Origin: Mycobacterium marseillense
GTDB lineage: Bacteria > Actinomycetota > Actinomycetes > Mycobacteriales > Mycobacteriaceae
Assembly: GCF_010731675.1 (NCBI RefSeq)
Contig: NZ_AP022584.1
Location: 2,170,001-2,234,000 of the forward strand
Length of the DNA: 64,000 nt
Reading direction: 5' to 3'
The notes below the pieces were generated by a model, which was given only the letters and a program-made list of their open reading frames with translations, searched no databases and had not been told where the DNA came from. This document shows positions 45,218 through 53,982 of the stretch, piece by piece (position 1 is the stretch's first letter; each line of letters begins with the position of its first letter). Made by a program: the position numbers and the translations under genes.

Positions 45218-45988
45218 ATGGCGGACGACCCGACAACCCGCGCGGGCGCGCCCCCGACTGGCGGCGATAAGGCCGACCCGGCGACGGTTTTCGCGGCTCT
45301 GGCCGAAATCATCTACCGGGGCTCGGACGCCAACGAGATGTACGCGGCCATCTGCGTCGCCGCCACCCTGGCCATCCGCGGCTGCGACCACGCCAGCCTG
45401 CTGGTGCGCGAGAACGACCAATACATCACCGTCGGCGCCAGCGACCGGCTGGCGGAGCACGTCGACGAGCTGGAGCGGCGCGCCGGCGACGGCCCGTGCA
45501 TCGACGCGATCGAGGAGGAGACGCCTCAGATCGACCCGGACCTGACCACGCCGTCGCTGTGGCCCAAGCTGGCGGCGGTCCTGGTCGCGGAGACACCGGT
45601 GCGCGGGGCCATGGGATTCCGCCTCCTGGTCGACAAACGCAAGGGCGCCGCGCTCAATCTGTTCAGCGACACCCCCAACGTGTTCGACGCCGAGTCCGCC
45701 GGGCGGGCGGCGGTGCTGGCCGCCTTCGCCAGCGTCGCGATCAACGCGGTCGCCAAGGGGGAAGACGCCGCGAGCCTGCGCCGGGGACTGCTCAGCAACC
45801 GGGAGATCGGCAAGGCGGTCGGGATGCTGATGCTGCTGCACGAGATGAGCGAGGACGACGCCTTCGACCTGCTGCGCCGCCACTCCCAGACGCTGAACAT
45901 CAAGCTGGCCGAGGTCGCGCGCGCGGTCATCGACCAGCGCGGCCAGCTGCCCGCCCTCGCGGACAACCAGCTGCCCCCGAACGCCTAG
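45218..45988 (+). CDS. GAF and ANTAR domain RNA-binding antiterminator
   Basis: The 256-residue protein has a GAF sensor domain (about 40-180, with LLVRENDQYITVGASDRLAEHVDELERRAGDGPCIDAI split by variable loops) and a C-terminal ANTAR domain (about 190-245: LLSNREIGKAVGMLMLLHEMSEDDAFDLLRRHSQ). ANTAR proteins bind paired hairpins in nascent RNA and prevent termination. The GAF ligand is unknown. The ATG at 45218 has ACGAGG nine bases upstream. It is convergent with the DUF2469 gene, with only eight bases between. Confidence 0.9.
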   Translation: MADDPTTRAGAPPTGGDKADPATVFAALAEIIYRGSDANEMYAAICVAATLAIRGCDHASLLVRENDQYITVGASDRLAEHVDELERRAGDGPCIDAIEEETPQIDPDLTTPSLWPKLAAVLVAETPVRGAMGFRLLVDKRKGAALNLFSDTPNVFDAESAGRAAVLAAFASVAINAVAKGEDAASLRRGLLSNREIGKAVGMLMLLHEMSEDDAFDLLRRHSQTLNIKLAEVARAVIDQRGQLPALADNQLPPNA

Positions 45989-45996
45989 AACGCCGG

Positions 45997-46302
45997 CTAT
46001 TCGGGGAGCCGCAGCTCGGGCTTCTCGACCTCTTCGATGTTGACGTCCTTGAAGGTGACCACCCGCACCTGCTTGACGAACCGCGCCGGCCGGTACATGT
46101 CCCACACCCAGGCGTCGGACAGCCGCAACTCGAAGTAGACCTCGCCGTCGGCGTTGCGCGGCGTCATCTCCACGCTGTTGGCCAGGTAGAAGCGTCGTTC
46201 GGTCTCCACGACATAGCTGAACTGGCCGACGATGTCCTTGTATTCGCGGTAGAGCGAGAGCTCCATCTCGGTTTCGTACTTTTCGAGATCTTCTGCGCTC
46301 AT
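45997..46302 (-). CDS. DUF2469 protein (Rv2901c-like)
   Basis: This 101-residue protein is highly acidic at its N-terminus (MSAEDLEKYETEMELSLYRE) and contains FSYVVETERRFYLAN and SDAWVWDMYRPARFV, the pattern of the actinobacterial DUF2469 family. Function is not known. It matches Rv2901c, located between rnhB and fdhF in M. tuberculosis. rnhB ends 67 bp upstream, so they are probably on the same transcript. Confidence 0.93.
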   Translation of the reverse strand: MSAEDLEKYETEMELSLYREYKDIVGQFSYVVETERRFYLANSVEMTPRNADGEVYFELRLSDAWVWDMYRPARFVKQVRVVTFKDVNIEEVEKPELRLPE

Positions 46303-46369
46303 CTGCCACTCATCCGCTCAGACGTCCTTCTCCCACATACTGTCCCCGGGACCCTGGCCCCATCTTTCC

Positions 46370-47089
46370 TCACCGATATCCATCGCGCTGCAGCGGTGGG
46401 TCCGGGTCGCAGTCCGCCACCAGCTTGGCACCCGACCCGTTCGCGACGCGCCGCACGTTGATGAACGAATAACGATGCTCCGGGCACGGCCCCAACCGGG
46501 TCAGCGCGGTGCTGTGCGCCGGGGTGCTGTAGCCCTTGTGCAGGGCGAAGCCGTAACCGGGGTGGTCGGCCTCCATCGCGACCATCAGCCGGTCCCGGCT
46601 GACCTTCGCCAGCACGCTGGCCGCCGCGATGCACGCGGCGACCGCGTCGCCACCGATGACGGGCAGCGACGGGACCGCCAAACCGGGCACCCGGAAACCG
46701 TCGCTCAACACATATCCCGGCCGCACGGACAGTCCGGCGACGGCGCGGCGCATCCCCTCGATGTTGGCGACGTGCACGCCGCGCCGGTCCACCTCGGCCG
46801 GCGGGATGAACACGACGTGGTAGGCCAGCGCGTAGCGGCGGATCAGGGGGAACAACTTCTCCCGGGAGGCCTCGGTGAGCTTCTTGGAATCATCAAGCGC
46901 GGCAAGGCTTTCCATTCGCCCCGGCCCGAGCACACAGGCGGCCACCACCAGCGGGCCCGCGCAGGCGCCGCGACCGACCTCGTCGACGCCGGCCACCGGG
47001 CCCAGCCCGCTGCGGTACAGCGCCGACTCCAGGGTGCGCAACCCTGACGACTTCCGGATCACCGTCCGCGGCGGCCACGTCGTGGCCAT
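46370..47089 (-). CDS. rnhB: ribonuclease HII
   Basis: RNase HII removes ribonucleotides from DNA and RNA primers. The 239-residue protein has the catalytic [13 protein letters not shown] (Asp36 and Glu37), [13 protein letters not shown], and [21 protein letters not shown] with the third acidic residue, then [13 protein letters not shown]. It matches Rv2902c. The ATG at 47089 lies two bases after the lepB stop; the frame is open far upstream inside lepB, but the family start is here. Confidence 0.95.
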   Translation of the reverse strand: MATTWPPRTVIRKSSGLRTLESALYRSGLGPVAGVDEVGRGACAGPLVVAACVLGPGRMESLAALDDSKKLTEASREKLFPLIRRYALAYHVVFIPPAEVDRRGVHVANIEGMRRAVAGLSVRPGYVLSDGFRVPGLAVPSLPVIGGDAVAACIAAASVLAKVSRDRLMVAMEADHPGYGFALHKGYSTPAHSTALTRLGPCPEHRYSFINVRRVANGSGAKLVADCDPDPPLQRDGYR

Positions 47090-47091
47090 GA

Positions 47092-47988
47092 CTACCGAGT
47101 CTGCTGCGGGTTCACCGACTCCACGCCGCCCCAACGGGACGGCGGCCACACGATGAACCTGGCCTTGCCGATGACGTTGGACACCGGCACGGTCCCCGAG
47201 GTGGGATCGCCCGTGCACAGCACACCCTTGAGTGCCTCGGCCGGCACGCTGGTGCAGTGGGCGCGTGAATCCGCCGAGTGCGTCCGGTTGTCGCCCATCA
47301 CCCACAGCCGTCCGGCGGGAACGGCGACCGGCCCGAACTCGCTGCCCAGGCACGGGTAGACCGACGGGTCGGCCGCCATGGTGTTGCGATCCAGATACGG
47401 CTCCTTGAGCGGCTTGCCGTCGACCGTGAGCCCGGTCTCCGCCCGGCACGCCACCGTCTGCCCCCCGACCGCGATCACCCGCTTGACCAGGTCGTTTTCG
47501 TCAGGGGGTACGAAGCCGATGAAGGACAGCGCATTCTGCACCCAGCGCAGCACGGTGTTGTTCGACCGGATCGACTTGTAGCCGAGGTTCCACGGCGGCG
47601 GGCCCTTGAAGACGATGACGTCGCCCGGGCTCGGTGCGCTGAACCGATAGGTGATCTTGTCCACCATGATCCGGTCGCCGACGCAGCCCGTGCAGCCGTG
47701 CAACGTGGGCTCCATGGATTCCGACGGGATCAGGTAGGGCCGCGCCACGAACGTCAACATGACGTAGTAGAGCACGATGGCGATCACCGCCAGGAGGGCG
47801 AATTCGCGCAGCGTGGAGTGCTTGGCGCCGTCGCGCTCGGACACCTCTTCCGCGGGGCCCGGTTCGGGAACCGGCCGGTCGGCCGTCTCGGCGTCGTCGG
47901 GGCGCGTCTCCAGATTGCGCGTAGAGACCTTCGGATCTGATTCGCCAGCGTGGGACTGGGGGTTAGATGAATCCGCGGTGTCGGTCAC
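47092..47988 (-). CDS. lepB: signal peptidase I
   Basis: LepB removes Sec and Tat signal peptides at the outer face of the membrane. The 298-residue protein has a hydrophilic 60-residue N-terminus, one membrane helix (about 64-82), the catalytic serine Ser91 in PSESMEPTL, and the general base Lys169 in [22 protein letters not shown] near the C-terminus completes the family boxes. It matches Rv2903c. Its GTG start has a TACGCT box six bases upstream, a leaderless arrangement, and the gene heads the lepB-rnhB pair. Confidence 0.96.
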   Translation of the reverse strand: MTDTADSSNPQSHAGESDPKVSTRNLETRPDDAETADRPVPEPGPAEEVSERDGAKHSTLREFALLAVIAIVLYYVMLTFVARPYLIPSESMEPTLHGCTGCVGDRIMVDKITYRFSAPSPGDVIVFKGPPPWNLGYKSIRSNNTVLRWVQNALSFIGFVPPDENDLVKRVIAVGGQTVACRAETGLTVDGKPLKEPYLDRNTMAADPSVYPCLGSEFGPVAVPAGRLWVMGDNRTHSADSRAHCTSVPAEALKGVLCTGDPTSGTVPVSNVIGKARFIVWPPSRWGGVESVNPQQTR

Positions 47989-47994
47989 GAGATC

Positions 47995-48000
47995 AGCGTA
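47995..48000 (-). promoter_or_regulatory. -10 box of a probable leaderless lepB promoter
   Basis: TACGCT (minus strand) is followed by GATCTC and GTG. The TANNNT match and the six-base gap indicate transcription starting at the G of the start codon. Confidence 0.55.
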
Positions 48001-48029
48001 GCCAGCGCGGGTTGTGGCCCGGCAAGGCG

Positions 48030-48075
48030 GCGAGTGATCCGCTTCGGAAACCCGTAAGGCGAATCACCAGCGCCG
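48030..48075 (-). terminator. probable rplS terminator hairpin
   Basis: In minus-strand RNA, GTGATTCGC (48067-48059) pairs with GCGGATCAC (48042-48034), with one G-U wobble, around a loop that can itself form a small stem. Flanking GGCG and CGCC sequences could lengthen it. It starts about 23 bases after the rplS stop codon and precedes the lepB promoter. No U-tract follows. Confidence 0.45.
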
Positions 48076-48090
48076 CCAAGGCGTCCCGGG

Positions 48091-48432
48091 TCAGCGCTTC
48101 TCCTTGATCTTGGCCTTCTTGCCCCGCAGCTCCCGCAGGTAGTACAGCTTGGCGCGGCGGACATCGCCACGGGTCACCACCTGGATGTGGTCGATGTTGG
48201 GCGAGTGCACCGGGAAGGTGCGCTCGACGCCGACGCCGTAGCTTTCCTTGCGGACGGTGAAGGTCTCGCGGATGCCACCGCCCTGGCGGCGGATCACCAC
48301 GCCCTTGAACACCTGGATGCGCTCCTTGGCGCCCTCGATGACCTTGACGTGCACGTTGATGGTGTCGCCCGGGCCGAAAACCGGGATGTCGTCGCGCAGC
48401 GACGCCTGATCGACGAAGTCCAGCCGGTTCAT
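48091..48432 (-). CDS. rplS: 50S ribosomal protein L19
   Basis: L19 sits at the interface of the subunits. The 113 residues are full length: [56 protein letters not shown] and the C-terminal [18 protein letters not shown]. It matches Rv2904c. The ATG at 48432 is preceded by AAGGAAG at about ten bases; an upstream extension of the frame is not ribosomal. The 150-base leader ends at a promoter motif shared with rpsP. Confidence 0.97.
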   Translation of the reverse strand: MNRLDFVDQASLRDDIPVFGPGDTINVHVKVIEGAKERIQVFKGVVIRRQGGGIRETFTVRKESYGVGVERTFPVHSPNIDHIQVVTRGDVRRAKLYYLRELRGKKAKIKEKR

Positions 48433-48782
48433 CTGAGAGACACTTCCTTGAGGTCGCGGCCGACGGCAGCTACCCACACGCAGGTGTGAGGCGGTCGCCG
48501 AGCCGATGGGCTTTCTGGCGTATCTCGCAGCGGGCGGGAAAAGGCCCAACCGGCCTGCAACCGCTGGAGACAACTGGTCAATTGTGCCAGACAGTGCGCG
48601 TGCCGCGAAAATCACACGAAGTCGGCGGTTCGCGGCGAGCCGAATGCGCTGGTGAATGGTACATATGACTGGGGTCAGAACGCGCTACCCGCACCGTTGC
48701 GTGATGGCCGGTGTGGGTGGCTCGAAAAATCTGGCCGTTGCGCTGCGTCCAGATCAAGTCGAAGTCACGCCGGAGGAGTCGA
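48433..48782. other. divergent intergenic region of rplS and the LppW-like gene
   Basis: This 350-bp gap holds no supported gene. On the rplS side, GTCTGGCACAAT lies at 48592-48581 (minus), identical to a motif upstream of rpsP and a probable -10 region. On the other side the LppW-like gene has a GGAGGAG ribosome site just before its ATG; I see no clear -10 for it. Confidence 0.5.
48581..48592 (-). promoter_or_regulatory. rplS promoter motif (GTCTGGCACAAT)
   Basis: The 12-bp sequence GTCTGGCACAAT (minus strand) stands 149 bases before the rplS start and occurs again, without a mismatch, 127 bases before rpsP. CACAAT could be the -10 hexamer with a TGG extension. Confidence 0.5.
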
Positions 48783-49769
48783 ATGCGGGTACGGCCGCTG
48801 ACGCTGCTCACCGCCACTGCGGCGGTGACGTTGCTGGTCGCCGCCGGTTCCGAGGCGCTGGTCCAGGCCAAGGTCTACAGCCTTCCGGTCAACGCGCCCG
48901 TGCGGGTCATCCCCCAGCGGCCCGCACCCGCACCGCCGCAGTCGGCGGCGCTGATGCTCGAGGCCGCCACGCCGCCGCAGGAGCCGCAACCGCCCCGGGC
49001 ACTGCCGGGCGCGGGGCCCGCCCAGCTGCAGGCGCGCGTTCAACAGGCCACCGACGAGGCCGCCGCCAGCGGCGCCGCGCTGTCGGTGGCCATCCTCGAT
49101 CGCCGCACCCACCAGCTGGTCTCCAACGGCAACGGCCAGGTCGTGGGCACCGCGTCGGTGGCGAAGCTGTTCATCGCCGACGACCTGTTGCTGCACGAGG
49201 CCGAGGGTAAGGCCGCCTTGAGCGCTGAGGACCGCCAGGCGCTCGACATCATGCTGCAGTCCTCCGACGACGGCGCGGCCGAGCGGTTCTGGGGGCAGGG
49301 CGGCGGGTCCGCCATCATCTCCGAGGTGGCCGCCCGCTACGGCCTGGCGTCCACCACCCCGCCCAGCGACGGGCGCTGGTGGAACACCATGAGCTCGGTG
49401 ACCGACCTGATCCGCTACTACGAGATGCTGCTGGACGGCTCGGGGGGCCTGCCCGCCGACCAGGCCAAGATCATCGTGAACGACCTGGCGCAGTCCACTC
49501 CCAACGGCCTCGACGGCTACCCCCAGCGATTCGGCATCCCGGACGGTCTCTACGCCGAACCGGTCGCGGTCAAGCAGGGCTGGATGTGCTGCATCGGCAG
49601 CGACTGGATGCACCTGTCGACGGGCGTGATCGGGGCCGACCGCCGCTACATCATGGTGGTGCAATCCCTGCAGCCCTCCGACGACGCCACCGCGCGGGAC
49701 ACCATCACCCGGGCGGTCAAGACGATCTTTCCCGAGGGCCGCATCGACGCGGCCGCGAGCGGCCTCTAG
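48783..49769 (+). CDS. LppW-like class A beta-lactamase-fold exported protein, lipobox cysteine lost
   Basis: The 328-residue protein matches Rv2905 (lppW). It has a hydrophobic signal segment and a proline-rich linker, then a beta-lactamase-like domain with SVAK (ATASVAKLFIADD) and SSDDGAAERFW in the place of the SDN loop. LppW is a lipoprotein in M. tuberculosis; here the position of its lipobox cysteine reads Ser23 in VAAGSEA, so lipidation is unlikely and the protein may be secreted or anchored by the uncleaved helix. A hydrolytic activity is not established. GGAGGAG lies seven bases before the ATG. Confidence 0.9.
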   Translation: MRVRPLTLLTATAAVTLLVAAGSEALVQAKVYSLPVNAPVRVIPQRPAPAPPQSAALMLEAATPPQEPQPPRALPGAGPAQLQARVQQATDEAAASGAALSVAILDRRTHQLVSNGNGQVVGTASVAKLFIADDLLLHEAEGKAALSAEDRQALDIMLQSSDDGAAERFWGQGGGSAIISEVAARYGLASTTPPSDGRWWNTMSSVTDLIRYYEMLLDGSGGLPADQAKIIVNDLAQSTPNGLDGYPQRFGIPDGLYAEPVAVKQGWMCCIGSDWMHLSTGVIGADRRYIMVVQSLQPSDDATARDTITRAVKTIFPEGRIDAAASGL

Positions 49770-49777
49770 TCTCGCGT

Positions 49778-50518
49778 TCAAGCCGATGGCCCGGCTCCTC
49801 CTCGGTCCGCGTCGCGGACCGCATCGTCGCCGAGCTCAAGCAGCTCCGGGCGCCGTTCGCGGGTGCGCTGCAGCGAGATCTCCCGTCGCCACGCGGCAAT
49901 TCGCGCGTGGTCACCGGAGAGCAGCACCTCGGGAACCTCGAGTCCCCGCCAGTTCGGCGGCCGGGTATAGCTGGGCCCCTCGAGGCGGCGGTCCAGGGCC
50001 GGCGAGTGCGAATCATCAAGGCGCGACGCGGGATTGCCGAGGACGCCGTCGAGGAGCCGCAGCACGGCCTCGATCATCACCACCGCGGCCGACTCCCCGC
50101 CCGGCAAGACGTAGTCGCCGATGGAGACCTCTTCCACCCGCATCCGCCGCCCGGCGTCCTCGATGACCCGCTGGTCGATGCCCTCGTAGCGGCCGCACGC
50201 GAACGTCAGGTGCTTCTCAGCACTCCAGCGCGCGGCCGTGGCCTGAGTGAATAGGGCACCGGCCGGCGTCGGGACGACCAAAAGCGTTTCACCGGAGCAG
50301 ATCTCGTCGAGCGCGTCGCCCCACACCGGCGCCTTCATCACCATTCCCGGGCCGCCGCCGTACGGCGCATCATCGACCGAGCGATGCACGTCGTGCGTCC
50401 ACCGGCGCAGATCGTGGACGGTCAGATCGACCAGTCCAGACTGAATCGCCTTGCCGGGCAACGATTGCCGCAGCGGGTCCAGGTAGCCCGGAAAGATCGT
50501 GACGACGTCGATCCTCAT
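49778..50518 (-). CDS. trmD: tRNA (guanine-37-N1)-methyltransferase
   Basis: TrmD methylates G37 of tRNAs with SAM and prevents frameshifting. The 246-residue protein is a SPOUT enzyme: it starts [19 protein letters not shown], has [14 protein letters not shown], and the trefoil-knot segment [25 protein letters not shown]. The C-terminal domain is intact. It matches Rv2906c. It follows rimM by 11 bp in the rpsP-KH-rimM-trmD operon. The convergent LppW-like gene ends eight bases away. Confidence 0.97.
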   Translation of the reverse strand: MRIDVVTIFPGYLDPLRQSLPGKAIQSGLVDLTVHDLRRWTHDVHRSVDDAPYGGGPGMVMKAPVWGDALDEICSGETLLVVPTPAGALFTQATAARWSAEKHLTFACGRYEGIDQRVIEDAGRRMRVEEVSIGDYVLPGGESAAVVMIEAVLRLLDGVLGNPASRLDDSHSPALDRRLEGPSYTRPPNWRGLEVPEVLLSGDHARIAAWRREISLQRTRERRPELLELGDDAVRDADRGGAGPSA

Positions 50519-50529
50519 CCCAACCGCCC

Positions 50530-51060
50530 CTACAGATCCAGTAGGCCGTCGGGCGGATCGATCTCGATCCTGCCCTCGTCCAGCGACACCGACGTCACGA
50601 TCGCGCTGACGAACGGCACCAGCACTTCCCCCTGTTCGCCGGCGGCGTCCACGCGCCGCACCGCCAACAACTCCCCCGCGGCGGTATGCAAGACCTCGCC
50701 AACCACACCGACGTCCTGGCCCGTGATCGTGCGGACGTGCAGCCCTTCGAGTTCGTGGTCGTAGTAGGTGTCGGCCTCGTCGATCGGCGGCAAGTCGTCG
50801 GAATCGACGACGAACAACGTGCCGCGCAGCGCATCGGCCGAGTCACGGTCGGCGACGCCGGCCAGCCGTATCAGCAGCCGCCCGCCGTGTTCGCGCACAC
50901 TCTCGACGACGAAATCCCGTTCCCCGCCGCCGCGAGACGCCTTACCGCGCAACGTATTACCCGGCGCGAATCGGGCGTCCGGGTCGTCGGTGCGGATTTC
51001 GACGACGATTTCGCCACCGATCCCGTGCGCCTTCACGACGCGCCCGACGGTCAACTCCAC
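50530..51060 (-). CDS. rimM: 16S rRNA processing protein RimM
   Basis: RimM binds S19 and helps mature the 30S head. The 176-residue protein has the N-terminal barrel ([21 protein letters not shown]) and the C-terminal PRC-barrel ([22 protein letters not shown]...[30 protein letters not shown] broken by short loops). It matches Rv2907c. The start is GTG, nine bases downstream of the KH-protein stop, so the genes are translationally close. Confidence 0.96.
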   Translation of the reverse strand: MELTVGRVVKAHGIGGEIVVEIRTDDPDARFAPGNTLRGKASRGGGERDFVVESVREHGGRLLIRLAGVADRDSADALRGTLFVVDSDDLPPIDEADTYYDHELEGLHVRTITGQDVGVVGEVLHTAAGELLAVRRVDAAGEQGEVLVPFVSAIVTSVSLDEGRIEIDPPDGLLDL

Positions 51061-51069
51061 CGGAGTTCT

Positions 51070-51312
51070 CTACTGGTCGGTGTCCACCACGTCGACGCGG
51101 ATACCGCGACCGCCGATGCCGGCGACCAGCGTGCGCAGCGCGGTCGCGGTGCGGCCGCCGCGGCCGATCACCTTGCCCAAGTCGTCGGGATGGACGTGGA
51201 CCTCGACCGTCCGCCCCCGGCGGCTGGTCACCATGTCCACCCGGACGTCGTCGGGGTTGTCGACAATCCCGCGAACCAGGTGCTCAACAGCGTCAACGAC
51301 AACCGTACTCAT
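51070..51312 (-). CDS. KH-domain RNA-binding protein (KhpA-like)
   Basis: The 80-residue protein is a single KH domain of the KhpA/YlqC type with the GRGG loop in LGKVIGRGGRTATALRTLV. Such proteins bind small RNAs and structured mRNAs, usually with a KhpB/Jag partner, and affect cell envelope growth. It matches Rv2908c. It lies eight bases downstream of rpsP in the operon. Confidence 0.93.
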   Translation of the reverse strand: MSTVVVDAVEHLVRGIVDNPDDVRVDMVTSRRGRTVEVHVHPDDLGKVIGRGGRTATALRTLVAGIGGRGIRVDVVDTDQ

Positions 51313-51320
51313 CGCCGCGA

Positions 51321-51854
51321 TCAGCTTTCGGTGGTCGACTCGGCCTGCTCGCCGCCCTCGGCGGGCGCCTCGGCGGGCGTGGTCTCGGCGGTCTCAGCGG
51401 CGCCCTCGGACTCGGGCTTGGACTCGGCCTTGGGCTCGCCCTCGGCGGCCTTCGCGGTCTTCTTCGCCGGGGACTTCTTCTTCGGCTTCGCGGCCTCGGT
51501 GGTCGGTCCACCCTCGGCCTCGGCCAGCGCGGCGTTGAACAGCTCCAGCTTGCTGGGTTTGGCGGACTTGACCTTCAGCCGGCCCTCGCCGCCGGGCAGC
51601 CCCTTGAACTTCTGCCAGTCGCCGGTGATCTTCAGCAGCTTGAGGACGGGCTCGGTGGGCTGGGCACCCACGGACAGCCAGTACTGGGCGCGCTCGGAGT
51701 TGATCTCGATGAGGCTCGGGTCTTCCTTCGGGTGATACCGGCCGATGACCTCGATGGAGCGACCGTCGCGCCGGGTCCGTGCGTCGGCGACGGCGATGCG
51801 GTACTGGGGGTTGCGGATCTTGCCAAGCCGGGTGAGCTTGATCTTGACAGCCAT
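51321..51854 (-). CDS. rpsP: 30S ribosomal protein S16
   Basis: S16 is an early-binding protein of the 30S subunit. The first 85 residues are the canonical domain ([49 protein letters not shown]). About 60 extra residues follow, rich in Lys, Ala and Glu ([14 protein letters not shown], then acidic repeats), typical of mycobacterial S16 and probably disordered. It matches Rv2909c and heads the rpsP-KH-rimM-trmD operon. The ATG at 51854 is the family start. Confidence 0.96.
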   Translation of the reverse strand: MAVKIKLTRLGKIRNPQYRIAVADARTRRDGRSIEVIGRYHPKEDPSLIEINSERAQYWLSVGAQPTEPVLKLLKITGDWQKFKGLPGGEGRLKVKSAKPSKLELFNAALAEAEGGPTTEAAKPKKKSPAKKTAKAAEGEPKAESKPESEGAAETAETTPAEAPAEGGEQAESTTES

Positions 51855-51980
51855 GGTTAAGCGACTTCTCCTGTGTGTGTCACGCTGCAATTCAGCGATC
51901 GGGGCCCGATGCCCGGATCCGGTTTTGCCTCGCGTTTCTGACCGGCCGACGATGCGTGATCGCACGGCGGACAGCCGCCC

Positions 51981-51992
51981 ATTGTGCCAGAC
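51981..51992 (-). promoter_or_regulatory. rpsP promoter motif (GTCTGGCACAAT)
   Basis: The same 12-bp sequence as upstream of rplS stands 127 bases before rpsP on the minus strand. The flanks differ, which suggests a selected site rather than a duplicated promoter. Confidence 0.5.
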
Positions 51993-52016
51993 CAGGGCCG
52001 GCGATCAGAAATTCGC

Positions 52017-52436
52017 TCACATCACCTTCTGGAAGACCTTGGTCTCCACCCGCCGGGTCATCCGCCAGCCCTCCGAGGTACGCGCGAACTCGTCGTCGTA
52101 CCAGAGGCCGCAGAACAGCACCTGATCCGCGTCGCCACCGAGCACCATCGGGTTGAAGCAGATCACCCGCGACGACGCCGTGTCCCCGTCGATGCGCACC
52201 GAGAAGTTGCCGAGCATGTGCGCGTACACCGGGAAGTTGGGCAGCACCTCGGACAGCCACTTCTTCACCTCGGGATAGTGGCCCTCGATGCCGCCCAAGG
52301 CCGTGTAATCGATGTAGGCGTCAGGAACGAACACGCGGTCCAAGTCGTCGAAGCGGCGGTTGTCGATGGCGGTGGAGTAATCCACCAGAAGCTGCTGGAT
52401 CTCAAGGCGGTCGGATATCTCGGCCAGGCTCAACAT
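52017..52436 (-). CDS. SnoaL/NTF2-like protein (Rv2910c-like)
   Basis: The 139-residue protein has the NTF2-like fold of SnoaL/limonene-epoxide hydrolase-type proteins: ISDRLEIQQLLVDYSTAIDNRRFDDLDRVFVPDA forms the N-terminal helix pair, with the conserved Tyr and Asp lining a pocket, and the sheet ends DDEFARTSEGWRMTRRVE. The ligand or reaction is unknown. It matches Rv2910c. It is divergent from dacB2 by 59 bp; TACTGT stands seven bases before its ATG, so it is probably leaderless. Confidence 0.9.
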   Translation of the reverse strand: MLSLAEISDRLEIQQLLVDYSTAIDNRRFDDLDRVFVPDAYIDYTALGGIEGHYPEVKKWLSEVLPNFPVYAHMLGNFSVRIDGDTASSRVICFNPMVLGGDADQVLFCGLWYDDEFARTSEGWRMTRRVETKVFQKVM

Positions 52437-52443
52437 GCCTCGG

Positions 52444-52449
52444 ACAGTA
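52444..52449 (-). promoter_or_regulatory. -10 box of a probable leaderless promoter for the SnoaL-like gene
   Basis: TACTGT (minus strand), then CCGAGGC and the ATG. It faces away from the dacB2 box 33 bases further on, giving two back-to-back leaderless promoters in a 59-bp gap. Confidence 0.55.
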
Positions 52450-52481
52450 GACGAAAATCCGCGCCCAAAAGGGCCGGAAGT

Positions 52482-52487
52482 TAGACT
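52482..52487 (+). promoter_or_regulatory. -10 box of a probable leaderless dacB2 promoter
   Basis: TAGACT is followed by eight bases (TTCGGCCC) and the ATG of dacB2. No Shine-Dalgarno sequence is available in between. Confidence 0.5.
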
Positions 52488-52495
52488 TTCGGCCC

Positions 52496-53371
52496 ATGCG
52501 GAAGCTCTTGGGCACAGCCGCGGTGCTGCTCGCCGTCACTGCCACCGTCGTCACCGCCACCCCGTCACGCGCCGACAGCAGCCAGCCGATCGGCTCGATC
52601 CCCATCCCCGACGGCCCGGCGCAGACCTGGATCATCGCCGATCTCGACAGCGGCCAGGTGCTGGCAGGCCGCGACCAGAACGCGGCCCACCCGCCGGCCA
52701 GCACCATCAAGACGCTGCTGGCCCAGGTGGTCCTGGATTCGGTGAGCCTGGACTCCACCGTGGTCGCCGACGTCGCCGATACCCAGGTCGAATGCAACTG
52801 CGTCGGCATCAAGCCGGGCCGCACCTACACCGCGCGCCAACTCCTCGACGGCCTGCTGCTGGTCTCGGGCAACGACGCCGCCAACACCTTGGCCCACATG
52901 CTGGGCGGCCCGGACGTCACGGTCGCCAAAATGAACGCCAAGGCGGCCTCCCTGGGAGCCACCAACACGCATGCGGCCACACCGTCCGGCCTGGACGGCC
53001 CCGGCGGCTCGGGCTCGTCGACGGCGCACGACCTGGCCGTCATCTTCCGCGCCGCGATGGCCAACCCGGTGTTCGCGCAGATCACCGCGGAACCATCGGC
53101 GATGTTCCCCGGCGACAACGGCGATCACCTCATCACCAACCAGGACGAACTGCTGCAGCGCTACCCCGGCGCGATCGGCGGCAAGACGGGATTCACCAAC
53201 GCCGCCCGCAAGACCTTCGTCGGCGCCGCCGCGCGCGGGGGGCGCCGGCTGGTGATCGCCATGATGTACGGGCTGGTGAAAGAGGGCGGGCCGTCGTACT
53301 GGGATCAGGCGGCGACGCTGTTCGACTGGGGATTCGCGCAAAGCCCGCAGGCCGGCATCGGCTCGCTGTAA
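52496..53371 (+). CDS. dacB2: D-alanyl-D-alanine carboxypeptidase
   Basis: DacB2 trims the terminal D-alanine from peptidoglycan stem peptides outside the membrane. The 291-residue protein has a signal peptide (MRKLLGTAAVLLAVTATVVT, cleavage near SRADS), the catalytic SxxK motif STIK (Ser69 and Lys72), SGN in LLVSGNDAAN, and KTG in IGGKTGFTN, so all three motifs are intact. The C-terminal anchor helix of longer PBP5-type enzymes is absent. It matches Rv2911. Confidence 0.95.
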   Translation: MRKLLGTAAVLLAVTATVVTATPSRADSSQPIGSIPIPDGPAQTWIIADLDSGQVLAGRDQNAAHPPASTIKTLLAQVVLDSVSLDSTVVADVADTQVECNCVGIKPGRTYTARQLLDGLLLVSGNDAANTLAHMLGGPDVTVAKMNAKAASLGATNTHAATPSGLDGPGGSGSSTAHDLAVIFRAAMANPVFAQITAEPSAMFPGDNGDHLITNQDELLQRYPGAIGGKTGFTNAARKTFVGAAARGGRRLVIAMMYGLVKEGGPSYWDQAATLFDWGFAQSPQAGIGSL

Positions 53372-53387
53372 TCGCCGCTCGCGCAGC

Positions 53388-53981
53388 TCAATCCCGCAGC
53401 GCGGCGGTCAGCAGCGCCGTCAGCACCGGGATCCGCTGGGCCGCGATCTCGGGTTGGGGCAGCACCCCCTCCACCACGGCGGCCCCGTCGAACACGTTGG
53501 TCATCAGCGCCACGAACACCGGGAAGGTGTCGGCCGGGAACCGGTCGGCGCCCGGCAGCGACCGCGCGGCGTCGTGGATCTTCGCCGCATAGTGCCCGAG
53601 CTCGTGTTGCAAAGTCTCCCTGAGCTTTTCGTCGGTGCGTGCGGCGACCAGAAGTTCGTAGAGCACGGCGTTGGACGGTCCGCTGGTGATGTCGCGCAGG
53701 ATCGTCAGCGCCGCCTCGAGGGTCGGCTGGTCGGCTGGTATTTCAGTGACCCCCTTGGTGAACGACTCCAGTTGGCGGCGCAGCACCTCGGACGCCGTGG
53801 CCGCCATGAAGTCGCCCATGGTGTCGAAGTGACGGAACAACGCCCCGACCGACACCCCGGCCCGTTTGGTGATCACCGCGGCCGACGCCCGGGCGTAGCC
53901 GATCTCGATGATGGTGGCGATGCACGCGTCCAGCAGCCGCCCGACGGTTTCCTCGCGGCGCTGTTGCTGGGTTCTGGCCAT
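53388..53981 (-). CDS. TetR family transcriptional regulator (Rv2912c-like)
   Basis: The 197-residue protein has the TetR helix-turn-helix in GYARASAAVITKRAGVSVGALFRHF and a ligand-binding helical domain after residue 60. It matches Rv2912c. It starts one base after the stop of the D-aminoacylase gene and is thus the second gene of that operon, which suggests that it regulates it; no palindromic operator was found upstream of the aminoacylase start. Confidence 0.92.
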   Translation of the reverse strand: MARTQQQRREETVGRLLDACIATIIEIGYARASAAVITKRAGVSVGALFRHFDTMGDFMAATASEVLRRQLESFTKGVTEIPADQPTLEAALTILRDITSGPSNAVLYELLVAARTDEKLRETLQHELGHYAAKIHDAARSLPGADRFPADTFPVFVALMTNVFDGAAVVEGVLPQPEIAAQRIPVLTALLTAALRD

Positions 53982-53982
53982 G

